This document shows positions 1-7,002 of a DNA stretch of 22,322 nt, in pieces. A program made the position numbers and the translations under genes. Source of the DNA: a virus. Below the pieces are notes generated by a model. That model was not told the DNA's origin, did not search any database, and worked only from the letters and a program-made list of their open reading frames with translations. The first letter of the stretch is position 1; each line of letters starts with the position of its first letter. The DNA lies in the IMG/VR virus record IMGVR_UViG_3300025112_000211, positions 1 through 22,322 of that record; one strand, 5' to 3'.

Positions 1-2068
1 AGCGCTTACCGGTTTTGTTGTTCTTTATAGTTAGATAGTCTTCTTCCTCAACAACAGTCCAATCTCCGCGTTCATTAGCCAAGTGTAAGTCGCCAGTATA
101 AACATTTGCCCATCGCATTGCGGATGAACCTAGGTCGTGTGAATTATCTGCTCCGGGCAAAATGCTTCCCGTAACGTGAAGGGCACCATTAACTGCTAAT
201 TGAGCCGTGGGTGTTGCCGTGCCGATGCCGACACTATCCGCACTCCCGTCTATCCTCATTACTTCTGCCCCAGAAGTTCCTCCGCATATGATAGTATCGC
301 TGGTGGCATCAGTTCGACCTATATACACGGCATCCGTAGCCGCTGTGCCGAGTTCAAGTGTGCTCGCGGGCTGGAGTTTTAGATCAGCAGTACTTTGATT
401 GGTAGTTACCGTCAATGTTCCGTCCGAACTCACAGTAAAAGCAGTATGATTGGTCGAGTCATAACCAAGCCTCATTACTTCTCCAGTATCTATTACGTGA
501 AATTTTGCGGCGGGGTTGCCGGCTGTACCGATGCCGACATCTCCACTTTCTAGTATATCGAATGATGAACTCACTGACCACCATGGCTTCCCGTTGGTGC
601 CATCAAACCCTATCTGATATCTTGCGCCGACGTATGGAACACCAGCAAACCACTCCTCGTTGCCGTCGTCGCAGGTGAGGTGTATGCCCCGGGCGCGGTA
701 GTCAATATTAGAGTTAAGTTCAATAAGGGTGGAGGCCGCCTGCGTCGCCGGGAGCATATTGCCCTTAATCAGCAACTGGGCGCCGTCCGAGCCATCGTCG
801 CCCGATTCGATCTGAACGAGAGGATTGGCTTGGGTGTAGCTAGACGAAATATGCAACATAGCTGATGGGGTGCTGTCCTGTTTGTTTCCAAGACCGATCT
901 TGCCGCCTAGAAGAAGATCTCCGGATCCTGAAATATCACCTATAACGGATAGTGCTTCGGACGGCGAATCGGTGCCGATGCCGACACGGCCGGAACCGGT
1001 TACAAAAAGAACATTTCCGTTCGTCGCGCCGTCGACCTGCAGAAGCGCTTCATCTCCAGAAGACGAAACATGGAGGAGGGACTGGGCGCTAGTTGTTCCA
1101 ATACCAAATTGTCCGCTGCTGTCTAGGATCGCTTTGTTACTATTATTAATTCGGAAATACATGTCCTGACCGCTATGCGCATTCACGATAGTCATGCCAG
1201 CAGCATTCTGGTACAACGCATAAGCCGAGCCCTGCAGATCTCTGTGGCCGAACGTTGCTGCGTCTGAATTGAAGCCGTTATGGCCAACAAAGGCGCGCCC
1301 AATTTCAGCAGTCACATCGGTATCCGGATAAACCTCAAACTCATGTGTAGGGCTTGCGGTGCCGATGCCGACCCTACCAGAGCCTGTTACAAAGAGAACC
1401 GTTCCGTTCGTTGCGCCGTCGACCGACAGAAGCGCTTCATCTCCAGAAGACGAAACGTGGAGAAGAGAGTCCGGCGATGATGTCCCGATGCCGACGCGGT
1501 TCGAACCCGTCACTGCCAATACAGGATTCTGTTCCGAATCATGACATATGAATATCATACTATCATCAGAAGAGGAAAGATGTAGGAGAGACGTTGGGGC
1601 CCATGTGGATCCTGCGTTGGGCCCAATACTAAAGAAACCATTGCTATCAATAGCCGCCTTTATTGCGGCACCAATCCTGAAATACATATCTTGACCAGCA
1701 ACAGAGTTTAAACTTAGATCTCCGGCCGAACTGATCAAAACATTGTACTTAAGGTGCTTGCCGCTCCCATGGTGGTCTTGATAACTATGCCCTATAAACC
1801 CGTAGTCCGTCGAGGTGGGCCACGCACCTAATTCAAGGCGTCCCATTCTTACGGTAGATGCAGATACAGGAATATCTAAAGCAAAACTAGAACTTGGCGC
1901 GCCCGTCCCGATGCCAACCGTCGAGCTCGAAACTACGAAGTTGGTGGTTCCCCCGGCGACGACCCCTAAAGCATCTTCGCTCCAATCTAAATAAGTGTTT
2001 CCCTGAGCATCATCTTCATTATAAATGTCACCATGCTGAACACTACCGGTTGTGTATTTATATGCCAT
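1..2068 (-). CDS. tail fibre protein, repeat-rich (3' end beyond window)
   Basis: An uninterrupted reading frame of 689 codons runs from an ATG at 2068 to the left edge, where it is still open. The protein begins MAYKYTTGSVQ, much like the next fibre gene to the right (MTYKYQRG). Motifs of the form VGIGT-x-x-P recur at about 1905, 1486, 1358, 971, 525 and 218. These are typical of shaft repeats in phage fibres that bind host surfaces. The segment around residues 202-237 is repeated at 331-366. The last visible residues include RWANVYTGDLHLANERGDW followed by an acidic stretch and NNKTGKR. From memory this resembles the usual C-terminus of marine phage fibres, so only a few codons are probably missing. 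The ribosome binding site is weak. A strong terminator hairpin lies about 20 bases upstream, so expression probably depends on read-through. The family is clear; the receptor is unknown. Confidence 0.82.
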   Translation of the reverse strand, partial: MAYKYTTGSVQHGDIYNEDDAQGNTYLDWSEDALGVVAGGTTNFVVSSSTVGIGTGAPSSSFALDIPVSASTVRMGRLELGAWPTSTDYGFIGHSYQDHHGSGKHLKYNVLISSAGDLSLNSVAGQDMYFRIGAAIKAAIDSNGFFSIGPNAGSTWAPTSLLHLSSSDDSMIFICHDSEQNPVLAVTGSNRVGIGTSSPDSLLHVSSSGDEALLSVDGATNGTVLFVTGSGRVGIGTASPTHEFEVYPDTDVTAEIGRAFVGHNGFNSDAATFGHRDLQGSAYALYQNAAGMTIVNAHSGQDMYFRINNSNKAILDSSGQFGIGTTSAQSLLHVSSSGDEALLQVDGATNGNVLFVTGSGRVGIGTDSPSEALSVIGDISGSGDLLLGGKIGLGNKQDSTPSAMLHISSSYTQANPLVQIESGDDGSDGAQLLIKGNMLPATQAASTLIELNSNIDYRARGIHLTCDDGNEEWFAGVPYVGARYQIGFDGTNGKPWWSVSSSFDILESGDVGIGTAGNPAAKFHVIDTGEVMRLGYDSTNHTAFTVSSDGTLTVTTNQSTADLKLQPASTLELGTAATDAVYIGRTDATSDTIICGGTSGAEVMRIDGSADSVGIGTATPTAQLAVNGALHVTGSILPGADNSHDLGSSAMRWANVYTGDLHLANERGDWTVVEEEDYLTIKNNKTGKR
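971..1465 (-). repeat. direct repeat, 387-bp offset, inside tail fibre
   Basis: Bases 971-1078 recur at 1358-1465, an offset of 387 bases or exactly 129 codons, with only scattered substitutions. The encoded unit includes LLHVSSSGDEALL, VDGATNG and LFVTGSGRVGIGT. A more diverged third copy ends near 1486. The in-frame spacing indicates internal duplication of a fibre shaft module. Confidence 0.85.
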
Positions 2069-2088
2069 TCTTTTATAAATAGAAACTC

Positions 2089-2125
2089 AAAAACAAAAAG
2101 GGTGAGTATCCCAAGATACTCACCC
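2089..2125 (-). terminator. intrinsic terminator between two fibre genes
   Basis: Read on the minus strand, an 11-bp perfect stem (GGGTGAGTATC paired with GATACTCACCC, loop TTGG) occupies 2125-2100. It is followed directly by TTTTTGTTTTT. This is a textbook rho-independent terminator for leftward transcription. It lies downstream of the 334-residue fibre gene and only about 20 bases before the start of the next fibre gene. Confidence 0.9.
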
Positions 2126-2167
2126 CCAAATTTGTATAGTTGTCTCTAACCCAAAGAAAGCTTCGGC

Positions 2168-3172
2168 TTAGAAGATCATCCAGTTACTACTATCCGAATA
2201 CAAGTTGACAGAAGCATAAGGCGACTCAAGCGCAATATGCAGCCCACCATCAATTAACTGAGAGCCAGCTCCAGTAATCTGAACCGGGAAGGTAGCACTT
2301 GCACTTCCATCACTATTCTTAACAACATAAACACGAGTACCGACTTCATTAGCCGTTGCATCTGGTAATGTAATGATAGATCCAGACGCACAAAGATAAA
2401 TAGTACCAGCATCAGCAGCCACAATAGTATGGTCGCTGGCCTGATCCTGACTCGAAGTTACTGAGACTTTCGACCACATAAATCCCTTCGAAATAGAAAG
2501 AATATCACCAACTGTTAATTGTCCACCCGCTGTAATGTTTGTGGAAGCTGAAAGGGCCCCAGAAACTTCAACAAGACTAGTATTCAAACAGAGGAGATCA
2601 CTATCACTATCCGTACCAATCGTTTCACTGTCCCCGATGGTAAACTCTTGCATCCTAACTGCACCGGCTGCACTTACAGTAAATAATTGAGCAACGTTAA
2701 TGCCACCAGCTGGCGAGAAAAGTCCCGAACTGGATGATACGGCGCCCAATACTGCGTCACCGTCGTCGGCGATGCTAAAGGCTTCAGCTAACGTAATACT
2801 ATTAACCGTAAGATCACCCGAACCAGAGATGTCACCATCGGACGGATTAATACTTACTGTCGAATGAATGCGTAATGTCTCGCCAGCGGCGCCGCCGGCC
2901 GTGTCAGCAAAAACCGGATAGTATGTTGCGTCGGTCGACGTACCCGTAGTTGCAACAGTAGAAGTACTAACACCCGTTAGTCTGGATGCGTCCCCTTCAA
3001 AGAATGCGCCTGAAACAACAGTACTGGCGCTAAGAATGTTTACATAACCAACTGCAAATCCTGTAGAAATATCTCCAAGCTGGCTATTAGAGCTAGCCGA
3101 TAGACTAAATCCTGTATCAAGTATTAGAGAGCCAGATAATAGCGCTGTACCTCTTTGATATTTATATGTCAT
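2168..3172 (-). CDS. tail fibre / appendage protein, 334 aa
   Basis: A serine-, threonine-, glycine- and alanine-rich protein without membrane segments, typical of a fibrous virion appendage. It starts MTYKYQRGTALLSGSL, similar to the 689-residue fibre to the left. An EGDASRLTGV element near residue 60 matches the GDGSNLSG-type element common in phage fibres. The last 80 or so residues (ITLPDATANEVGTRVYVVKN through IALESPYASVNLYSDSSNW) are related to the end of the 643-residue protein at 3333-5264. This suggests a shared C-terminal tip or trimerisation domain. The start is fixed by a perfect AGGAGG at 3181-3186, eight bases before the ATG. A strong terminator follows the gene. The function as a fibre or short appendage is inferred; the receptor is unknown. 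Confidence 0.75.
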   Translation of the reverse strand: MTYKYQRGTALLSGSLILDTGFSLSASSNSQLGDISTGFAVGYVNILSASTVVSGAFFEGDASRLTGVSTSTVATTGTSTDATYYPVFADTAGGAAGETLRIHSTVSINPSDGDISGSGDLTVNSITLAEAFSIADDGDAVLGAVSSSSGLFSPAGGINVAQLFTVSAAGAVRMQEFTIGDSETIGTDSDSDLLCLNTSLVEVSGALSASTNITAGGQLTVGDILSISKGFMWSKVSVTSSQDQASDHTIVAADAGTIYLCASGSIITLPDATANEVGTRVYVVKNSDGSASATFPVQITGAGSQLIDGGLHIALESPYASVNLYSDSSNWMIF

Positions 3173-3332
3173 ATTTAAATCCTCCTATATTATATGACAA
3201 AACGCGCGAAAAACCACAAAAGCAAACTGTGATCACAACCTGGAGGAATGAGAAAAAATAAAACTTATATCCACAATCGTTTTCTGTACCAATTAGTCTA
3301 AACTTATAGAAAGAAGCAAAGTAATTCTGTTT
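3173..3332. other. longest non-coding gap in the window
   Basis: About 160 bases between two fibre genes. It holds the AGGAGG ribosome binding site of the 334-residue fibre (3181-3186). It also has a 10-bp perfect palindrome TGTGATCACA at 3228-3237 and an isolated TATAAT on the minus strand (3189-3194). The TATAAT lies too close to the start codon to be a convincing promoter. I see no open reading frame and no clear terminator hairpin. Confidence 0.6.
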
Positions 3333-5264
3333 TTAATAAATATACCAATTGGCCCCGTTAGAATAGAGCTGTATAGCACCATAAGGAGATTCTATTGCAA
3401 CATTCCCTTCGCCATCAATCGTTTGAGAGGCAGATGCACTCAAAGCAACCGGGTTTGCGGCCGAAGCAGCGCCGCTTTCGTCCTTAATCACAACAACTTG
3501 GCCATCAGTGAAAGATGTGGCATCAAATATTATTGAAACTGGCACAGAAGCAACTCCCAATATATAATCTGTTATAGAAGCAGTATAGTTTGAAGAAACG
3601 GTTACTCTTTTGTGGATAAGGCCGCCTGATAAGTATGAATCACCAGTTACCAAAGTAGCGGAAGCAGATAAAGTAGTTAGTTCTGCCAATGAACCCGTGT
3701 ACGATCCTGTTAGGGTTGTCCCATTGAACGTAAGACTCGAATCCCCCTCTAATGTGTTGGCATCTGTCCAGATGCCAACTTGATTATTTGATGGTGTGCC
3801 AGAAGCATCAACCAAAGTCGACCCCCAAACACGAGAATCAATTTCATCAGTTACTATAGAGGAGCCGTTATAGACAAGCACCGTATTGTCGGTGCCGGCG
3901 GCCACATTAGAAAGAACAATTGTTTGACCCGTAATTGTTACAGTATCCCCGCTAGCATCTCCAAGAGTCGCATCTCCAGATACCGAAAGCGCTGACGCAC
4001 TCACAGTTGTTAGTTCAGCTAAAGATCCAGTATATGAGCCTGTTAAGGTTGTTCCGTTGAATGTAAGGTTTGATGAGCCAGCAAATGATCCAGCATTATT
4101 GTACTGAACTTGGGTGGACGCACCTCCGGGTGCTGCGGCGGCGGACGTTAAAACCAAATTATAGGACGCGTCCAATCCCAAATAGCTTCCTGTTCCCGCT
4201 AAAGTTCCCGAAGTGGGTAGCAAATTCATTAAAGAAGCTGACAGGGTGGTTACTTCTGCCAACGAACCCGTATAAGAACCCGTTAAGGTAGTTCCATTAA
4301 ATGTAAGATTCGATGAACCCGCGAAAGCACCCGTGGCGTTGTATTGAATCTGAGTTGTAGCGCCGGCGGGTTCGGTAGTTAATCCGCTTAGGTTTGAACC
4401 ATCACCATAAAAAGCGGAAGCCGAAACATTAACAGACGCGCTCAAATCAGTTAGCGATAAAGTGCTGCTAGCTGTTAAAAATAATAAGTTTGCACTTCCG
4501 CTAAAGGTGCCGCCCCCTGTTTGAAATTGTACAGATCCTGTATCACCTACCGCATTCTGGCCAGTTGCTGCAATCGAAAGCGTACTTCGGCGCCCGCCAT
4601 CAGTTAGCGTAATACCATCACCGGCGGCCAAATAGCGCGCGTTAGTTAACCTATCGTCAAGCGCAACTGTTATAAATTCTGCATCAACAGGAGGATACGG
4701 CGCAGAGCGAGGCTCAGCTACTGGGCCAGCGGAAGTAGATGAAGTTACCGGCGGCGTACGATCGATGCTTGGCATCACCCGGAAAGTACCGGCACGGGCC
4801 GTGATACATTCGGCGCTTATCTGAAACTTGTGCTCTACTTGTCCAAAGTAATACCTAGTATCATTATAGGTCCTTACAATCTCATAAAATTGATCGCCGT
4901 ACTGGACAAAGTCTCCGACTCGAACAAAAAGATTTTGATCGGCTGTTAACCGCTTACGGTGAAAGTTAACTGTTAATTTGCTTTTATATTCATATCCATA
5001 ACGGTCATGAGTTTGTTCATTCTCTACCTCAACAAACGCATATACACGAACAGGAGGAAGAGATACTTTCTCAATCGCTTCACCATAAATATCATTAAAA
5101 TTAGACGCCTCAATGCTTATCGGATAATAAGCAATACTCTGGCCTACAACCCTTTCGGCCAGTTCGTCATTTACTTGTTTTACTAGGTCGCGTTCTTTTT
5201 TGCCAAAGAACATAGGCGACGGCGGGGCTGCCGGTTGCGCCCACTTATTTTTAGGATCGGCCAT
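3333..5264 (-). CDS. virion protein: connector-like N-terminus joined to fibre repeats
   Basis: 643 residues in two parts. Residues 1-165 (FFGKKERDLVKQVNDEL, YYPISIEASNFNDIYGEAI, VRVGDFVQYGDQFYEIVRT) form a non-repetitive domain. It recalls small neck or head-tail completion proteins of marine phages; that is a memory-based suggestion. From about residue 195 the protein is fibre-like. SSNLTFNGTTLTGSYTGSLAE-type repeats occur at residues 317-344, 397-424 and 509-534, and GDGSNLSGL lies near residue 288. A module at 434-487 is shared with the fibre at 14783-16432. The C-terminal 80 residues are related to the end of the 334-residue fibre. GGGAGG upstream of the ATG supports the start, which directly follows the stop of a small ORF (TAGATG). 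It could attach a fibre to the neck or baseplate; this is inference. Confidence 0.7.
   Translation of the reverse strand: MADPKNKWAQPAAPPSPMFFGKKERDLVKQVNDELAERVVGQSIAYYPISIEASNFNDIYGEAIEKVSLPPVRVYAFVEVENEQTHDRYGYEYKSKLTVNFHRKRLTADQNLFVRVGDFVQYGDQFYEIVRTYNDTRYYFGQVEHKFQISAECITARAGTFRVMPSIDRTPPVTSSTSAGPVAEPRSAPYPPVDAEFITVALDDRLTNARYLAAGDGITLTDGGRRSTLSIAATGQNAVGDTGSVQFQTGGGTFSGSANLLFLTASSTLSLTDLSASVNVSASAFYGDGSNLSGLTTEPAGATTQIQYNATGAFAGSSNLTFNGTTLTGSYTGSLAEVTTLSASLMNLLPTSGTLAGTGSYLGLDASYNLVLTSAAAAPGGASTQVQYNNAGSFAGSSNLTFNGTTLTGSYTGSLAELTTVSASALSVSGDATLGDASGDTVTITGQTIVLSNVAAGTDNTVLVYNGSSIVTDEIDSRVWGSTLVDASGTPSNNQVGIWTDANTLEGDSSLTFNGTTLTGSYTGSLAELTTLSASATLVTGDSYLSGGLIHKRVTVSSNYTASITDYILGVASVPVSIIFDATSFTDGQVVVIKDESGAASAANPVALSASASQTIDGEGNVAIESPYGAIQLYSNGANWYIY
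3663..4316 (-). repeat. three copies of a 26-28-codon fibre repeat
   Basis: Copies at 4233-4316, 3993-4076 and 3663-3740 encode SNLTFNGTTLTGSYTGSLAE plus a short TTLSAS-type tail (SSLTF in the third copy). The first two also share the preceding TQ(I/V)QYN, and are 240 bases apart, so the duplicated unit is about 80 codons. Synonymous differences show that the duplications are not very recent. Confidence 0.85.
3804..3965 (-). repeat. fibre module shared with 15992-16153
   Basis: This segment encodes LGDASGDTVTI, then NVAAGTDNTVLVYNGSSIVT and DEIDSRVWGSTLVD (residues 434-487). The fibre gene at 14783-16432 carries the same 54-residue block at its residues 94-147. Protein identity is very high while many third codon positions differ. 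Confidence 0.85.
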
Positions 5265-5357
5265 CTAGCGGCCCTCCCAATAAAAAGCCTTATATTTATT
5301 TAGTGCGCGACTCGCTGCCGATAATACATCGTATACCATTTCCCGCCATAGCCCCAA
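5265..5357 (-). CDS. possible 30-codon ORF between virion genes
   Basis: A TTG start at 5357 is preceded by GGAG (5364-5367) at six-base spacing. The frame encodes 30 residues, including MVYDVLSAASRALNKYKAF, and ends in TAG immediately before the ATG of the next gene. It lies in the same frame as the 140-residue gene just upstream, separated from it by that gene's TAG stop plus four further codons. It may be a real small gene, a remnant, or a C-terminal extension made by amber read-through. The sequence alone does not decide. Confidence 0.35.
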   Translation of the reverse strand: MGLWREMVYDVLSAASRALNKYKAFYWEGR

Positions 5358-5369
5358 ACACGGCTCCGT

Positions 5370-5792
5370 CTATCCGACTCCAGCCGAACCGGACCAGTTC
5401 GAGCCGCCTGACGAGACAGAGATATTGTTAATAGAATCAGTTGGTATGAACGTACAACCAGCCATCACAGATGTCCCCCCGCTAACACCACCAGTCAAAT
5501 GCAATTCTGTTACTTTAAGCTCCAGAGGGCCCAACTCCGTATCCGCCTTAACAAGCAAATAATTAGTACCTGTAAGGCCGAAAGCAGAAAAACCAACTCT
5601 TAAATCAACAGAACCGCTGTTGTTAACTTGTACCCATCGAGTCACCGTCGGAAAATGAATTGCTACAGAGCCGTCTCCGTGCGTACCTCCCGAACCAACT
5701 TGGGCATCTATGTTGCCACTAGCAAAAGGTTTTCCAGATACCTGGTATGATCCAACATTGCCCAATCCTACTTTATATTGAAATGTAGCCAT
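5370..5792 (-). CDS. small virion-like protein, 140 aa
   Basis: I do not recognise a named family. The protein is rich in glycine, serine, valine and threonine, contains few charged residues and has no membrane segment or signal peptide. It begins MATFQYKVGLGNVGSYQVSG and ends in a Gly/Ser-rich tail (SSGGSNWSGSAGVG). This composition suits a beta-rich virion surface or decoration protein. It lies between bS21 and the neck/fibre gene. ACGGAG lies about nine bases before the ATG. It is too short for a major capsid protein of this phage type. A structural role is inferred from composition and position only. Confidence 0.65.
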   Translation of the reverse strand: MATFQYKVGLGNVGSYQVSGKPFASGNIDAQVGSGGTHGDGSVAIHFPTVTRWVQVNNSGSVDLRVGFSAFGLTGTNYLLVKADTELGPLELKVTELHLTGGVSGGTSVMAGCTFIPTDSINNISVSSGGSNWSGSAGVG

Positions 5793-5812
5793 AGTTTTGT
5801 CTCCGTCTAATA

Positions 5813-5826
5813 AATAGCATGCTATT
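5813..5826. promoter_or_regulatory. 14-bp perfect palindrome upstream of virion gene
   Basis: AATAGCATGCTATT is a perfect inverted repeat in the 41-base gap between bS21 and the 140-residue gene, about 21 bases upstream of the latter's ATG. It could be a protein binding site or form an mRNA hairpin just upstream of the ribosome binding site. No clear promoter hexamers surround it. The palindrome is certain; the function is unknown. Confidence 0.4.
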
Positions 5827-5833
5827 AACTGTT

Positions 5834-6055
5834 TTATCTAAACAATTTAGCATCCTTCTTCCTTTCCAGCTTTCGTTGTTCGCGAATTGCCTTCTGATGT
5901 TTTAATTTGCGGCGAAGGGCCGGCTTGATGTAGTAATCGGTTTTCTCTCTATAAGTTTCGACAACGCGTTCCTTTTTACATTTCCTAACAAACCTTCTTA
6001 TCAATCTCTCGCTTGTTTCACCGCGGCGCAGTTCAACCATAACATTCGTTGCCAT
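5834..6055 (-). CDS. rpsU: phage-encoded ribosomal protein bS21 homologue
   Basis: 73 residues, close to the usual bacterial S21 length of about 70. Family features are visible in order: an N-terminal strand (VMVELRRGET), the RRFVRKCKKERVV helix, the tyrosine-proline segment DYYIKPALRRK, and a lysine/arginine-rich C-terminal helix ending DAKLFR. In bacteria bS21 binds the 30S subunit near the 3' end of 16S rRNA, beside the anti-Shine-Dalgarno sequence, and helps initiate translation. Viral copies are known in other uncultured phages. The gene lies within the late head/tail cluster, eight bases after the preceding stop, so it is probably made late with virion proteins. It may replace host S21 on ribosomes and favour phage mRNAs. 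The assignment is strong; the role is inferred. Confidence 0.87.
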   Translation of the reverse strand: MATNVMVELRRGETSERLIRRFVRKCKKERVVETYREKTDYYIKPALRRKLKHQKAIREQRKLERKKDAKLFR

Positions 6056-6062
6056 TCTGCGC

Positions 6063-6515
6063 CTACTTCCCTTCTTTTACGTCGCTCATATGAGCATTCC
6101 AATTTCCGCCAACAGCCCCGAACAAATTGGATATATCCACCCCTGCATCTTCAGGGGTTTGTCCAGATAGGGGGTGAGACTGTTGGCTAGGGCTAGCTTG
6201 GGTCGCAGCTGGGGTGGTGCCCTCAAAAAGATTCATACCATTATAGGCGTCTCCGCCAATGGCTTCCATTAATTTTGTTTTATGTTTTTTTAATTTATCA
6301 CTCTGTTGGGCGCTAAAAGCATTTCGCTTCATTCTTTCAAGAGTGGGGTCAGCCTTCGTCTCGGCGGTTTGCAATGAGGGCGCTGTTTGGGTTGTGCGCA
6401 TCCCGCGGGCAACTTCAGATATAAGACCCGAAAGTACTCCATCCTCAAATATTACTTCTTTTATACACTCTTTTATAAGAGGCTTTAAAATTTTCTTTAA
6501 TTCTGTCTTTTTCAT
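6063..6515 (-). CDS. putative prohead-core protein with N-terminal KE-rich helix
   Basis: 150 residues with no named family that I recognise. It begins with a basic amphipathic helix (MKKTELKKILKPLIKECIKE) resembling the IIKEEL-type tag of other proteins here. It contains two I-x-E triplets, which fit the (L/I)-x-E cleavage rule known for T4 gp21. The rest is hydrophilic and probably disordered: a TQTAPSLQTAETKADP stretch, a lysine-rich middle (SDKLKKHKTKLMEAIGG), then Gln/Ser/Pro-rich sequence. The gene lies just downstream of the prohead protease and the 157-residue protein, where scaffold or core genes occur in T4-like phages. No good Shine-Dalgarno sequence precedes the ATG, so translation may be coupled to the upstream gene. 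The core role is inferred from position and composition. Confidence 0.6.
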   Translation of the reverse strand: MKKTELKKILKPLIKECIKEVIFEDGVLSGLISEVARGMRTTQTAPSLQTAETKADPTLERMKRNAFSAQQSDKLKKHKTKLMEAIGGDAYNGMNLFEGTTPAATQASPSQQSHPLSGQTPEDAGVDISNLFGAVGGNWNAHMSDVKEGK

Positions 6516-6525
6516 TTAAAATGTT

Positions 6526-6999
6526 TTATTCTGTTAATTCACCGGATTCCAACTCGCGGATAATATTGTCAAAATCTGAAGTAATCATATCGATCTGCTC
6601 ATCGAGATCTATTCGCATAGTCTTAAGAGCTTGTTTTAACTCTTGAAAAACTGGTGATCTTAATAAACCGAGATCCTTCGCGTCTTGGTGTAATTCTTTG
6701 TTGAGACTGAGAGATCTTTTGGCGTGGGCGCGCCAGATCTTTGCGTACTTATTTTTATAAAGATCCAAAATTTTAGATTTTTTCCCTAGACTATAGGATG
6801 CACCAGGAGCAGTAGCAGAAGGAGGGGCTTCCCCGGTTGCCGCATATCTTGCTGCAGCTGCGCCGCGTTGAGCAACTCCTTTTGCGGCAGATCCGGCGCC
6901 GGCTACGCGAGCGCGCTGGCGGTCGAACCATCCTTCTTCAATAACAGCATTTATTTCTTCTTTGATAATCTGTTCCAATTCTTGTTTTAAAATTTCCAT
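6526..6999 (-). CDS. putative prohead-core / scaffold-like protein
   Basis: 157 residues. The N-terminal helix MEILKQELEQIIKEEINAV matches the tag on the three small proteins at 20764-21603. An alanine/glycine-rich low-complexity segment (residues 30-70) follows, then a charged helical half with a lysine-rich helix and an acidic end (DFDNIIRELESGELTE). AGGAG lies within the end of the protease gene, and the ATG begins three bases after that gene's stop. Position immediately after the gp21-like protease, a helical charged make-up and (I/L)-x-E triplets all suit a scaffold or core protein. No direct homology to T4 gp22 can be shown from the sequence alone. Confidence 0.6.
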   Translation of the reverse strand: MEILKQELEQIIKEEINAVIEEGWFDRQRARVAGAGSAAKGVAQRGAAAARYAATGEAPPSATAPGASYSLGKKSKILDLYKNKYAKIWRAHAKRSLSLNKELHQDAKDLGLLRSPVFQELKQALKTMRIDLDEQIDMITSDFDNIIRELESGELTE

Positions 7000-7002
7000 T
7001 TT

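Noticed and set aside
2052-2068. TATAAATA-like T4 late promoter motif near the fibre starts (also at about 3161)
   Set aside because: On the minus strand it falls inside the codons for Y-K-Y after the start codon in both fibres, so it reflects the shared protein N-terminus.
200-2082. Several short plus-strand frames across the left region
   Set aside because: They lie opposite a continuous 689-codon fibre frame whose repeats and motifs are clear; they echo the VGIGT repeats in the complementary strand.
3189-3194. Perfect TATAAT on the minus strand before the 334-residue fibre
   Set aside because: Transcription would start inside the ribosome binding site, and no acceptable -35 lies 16-18 bases upstream.
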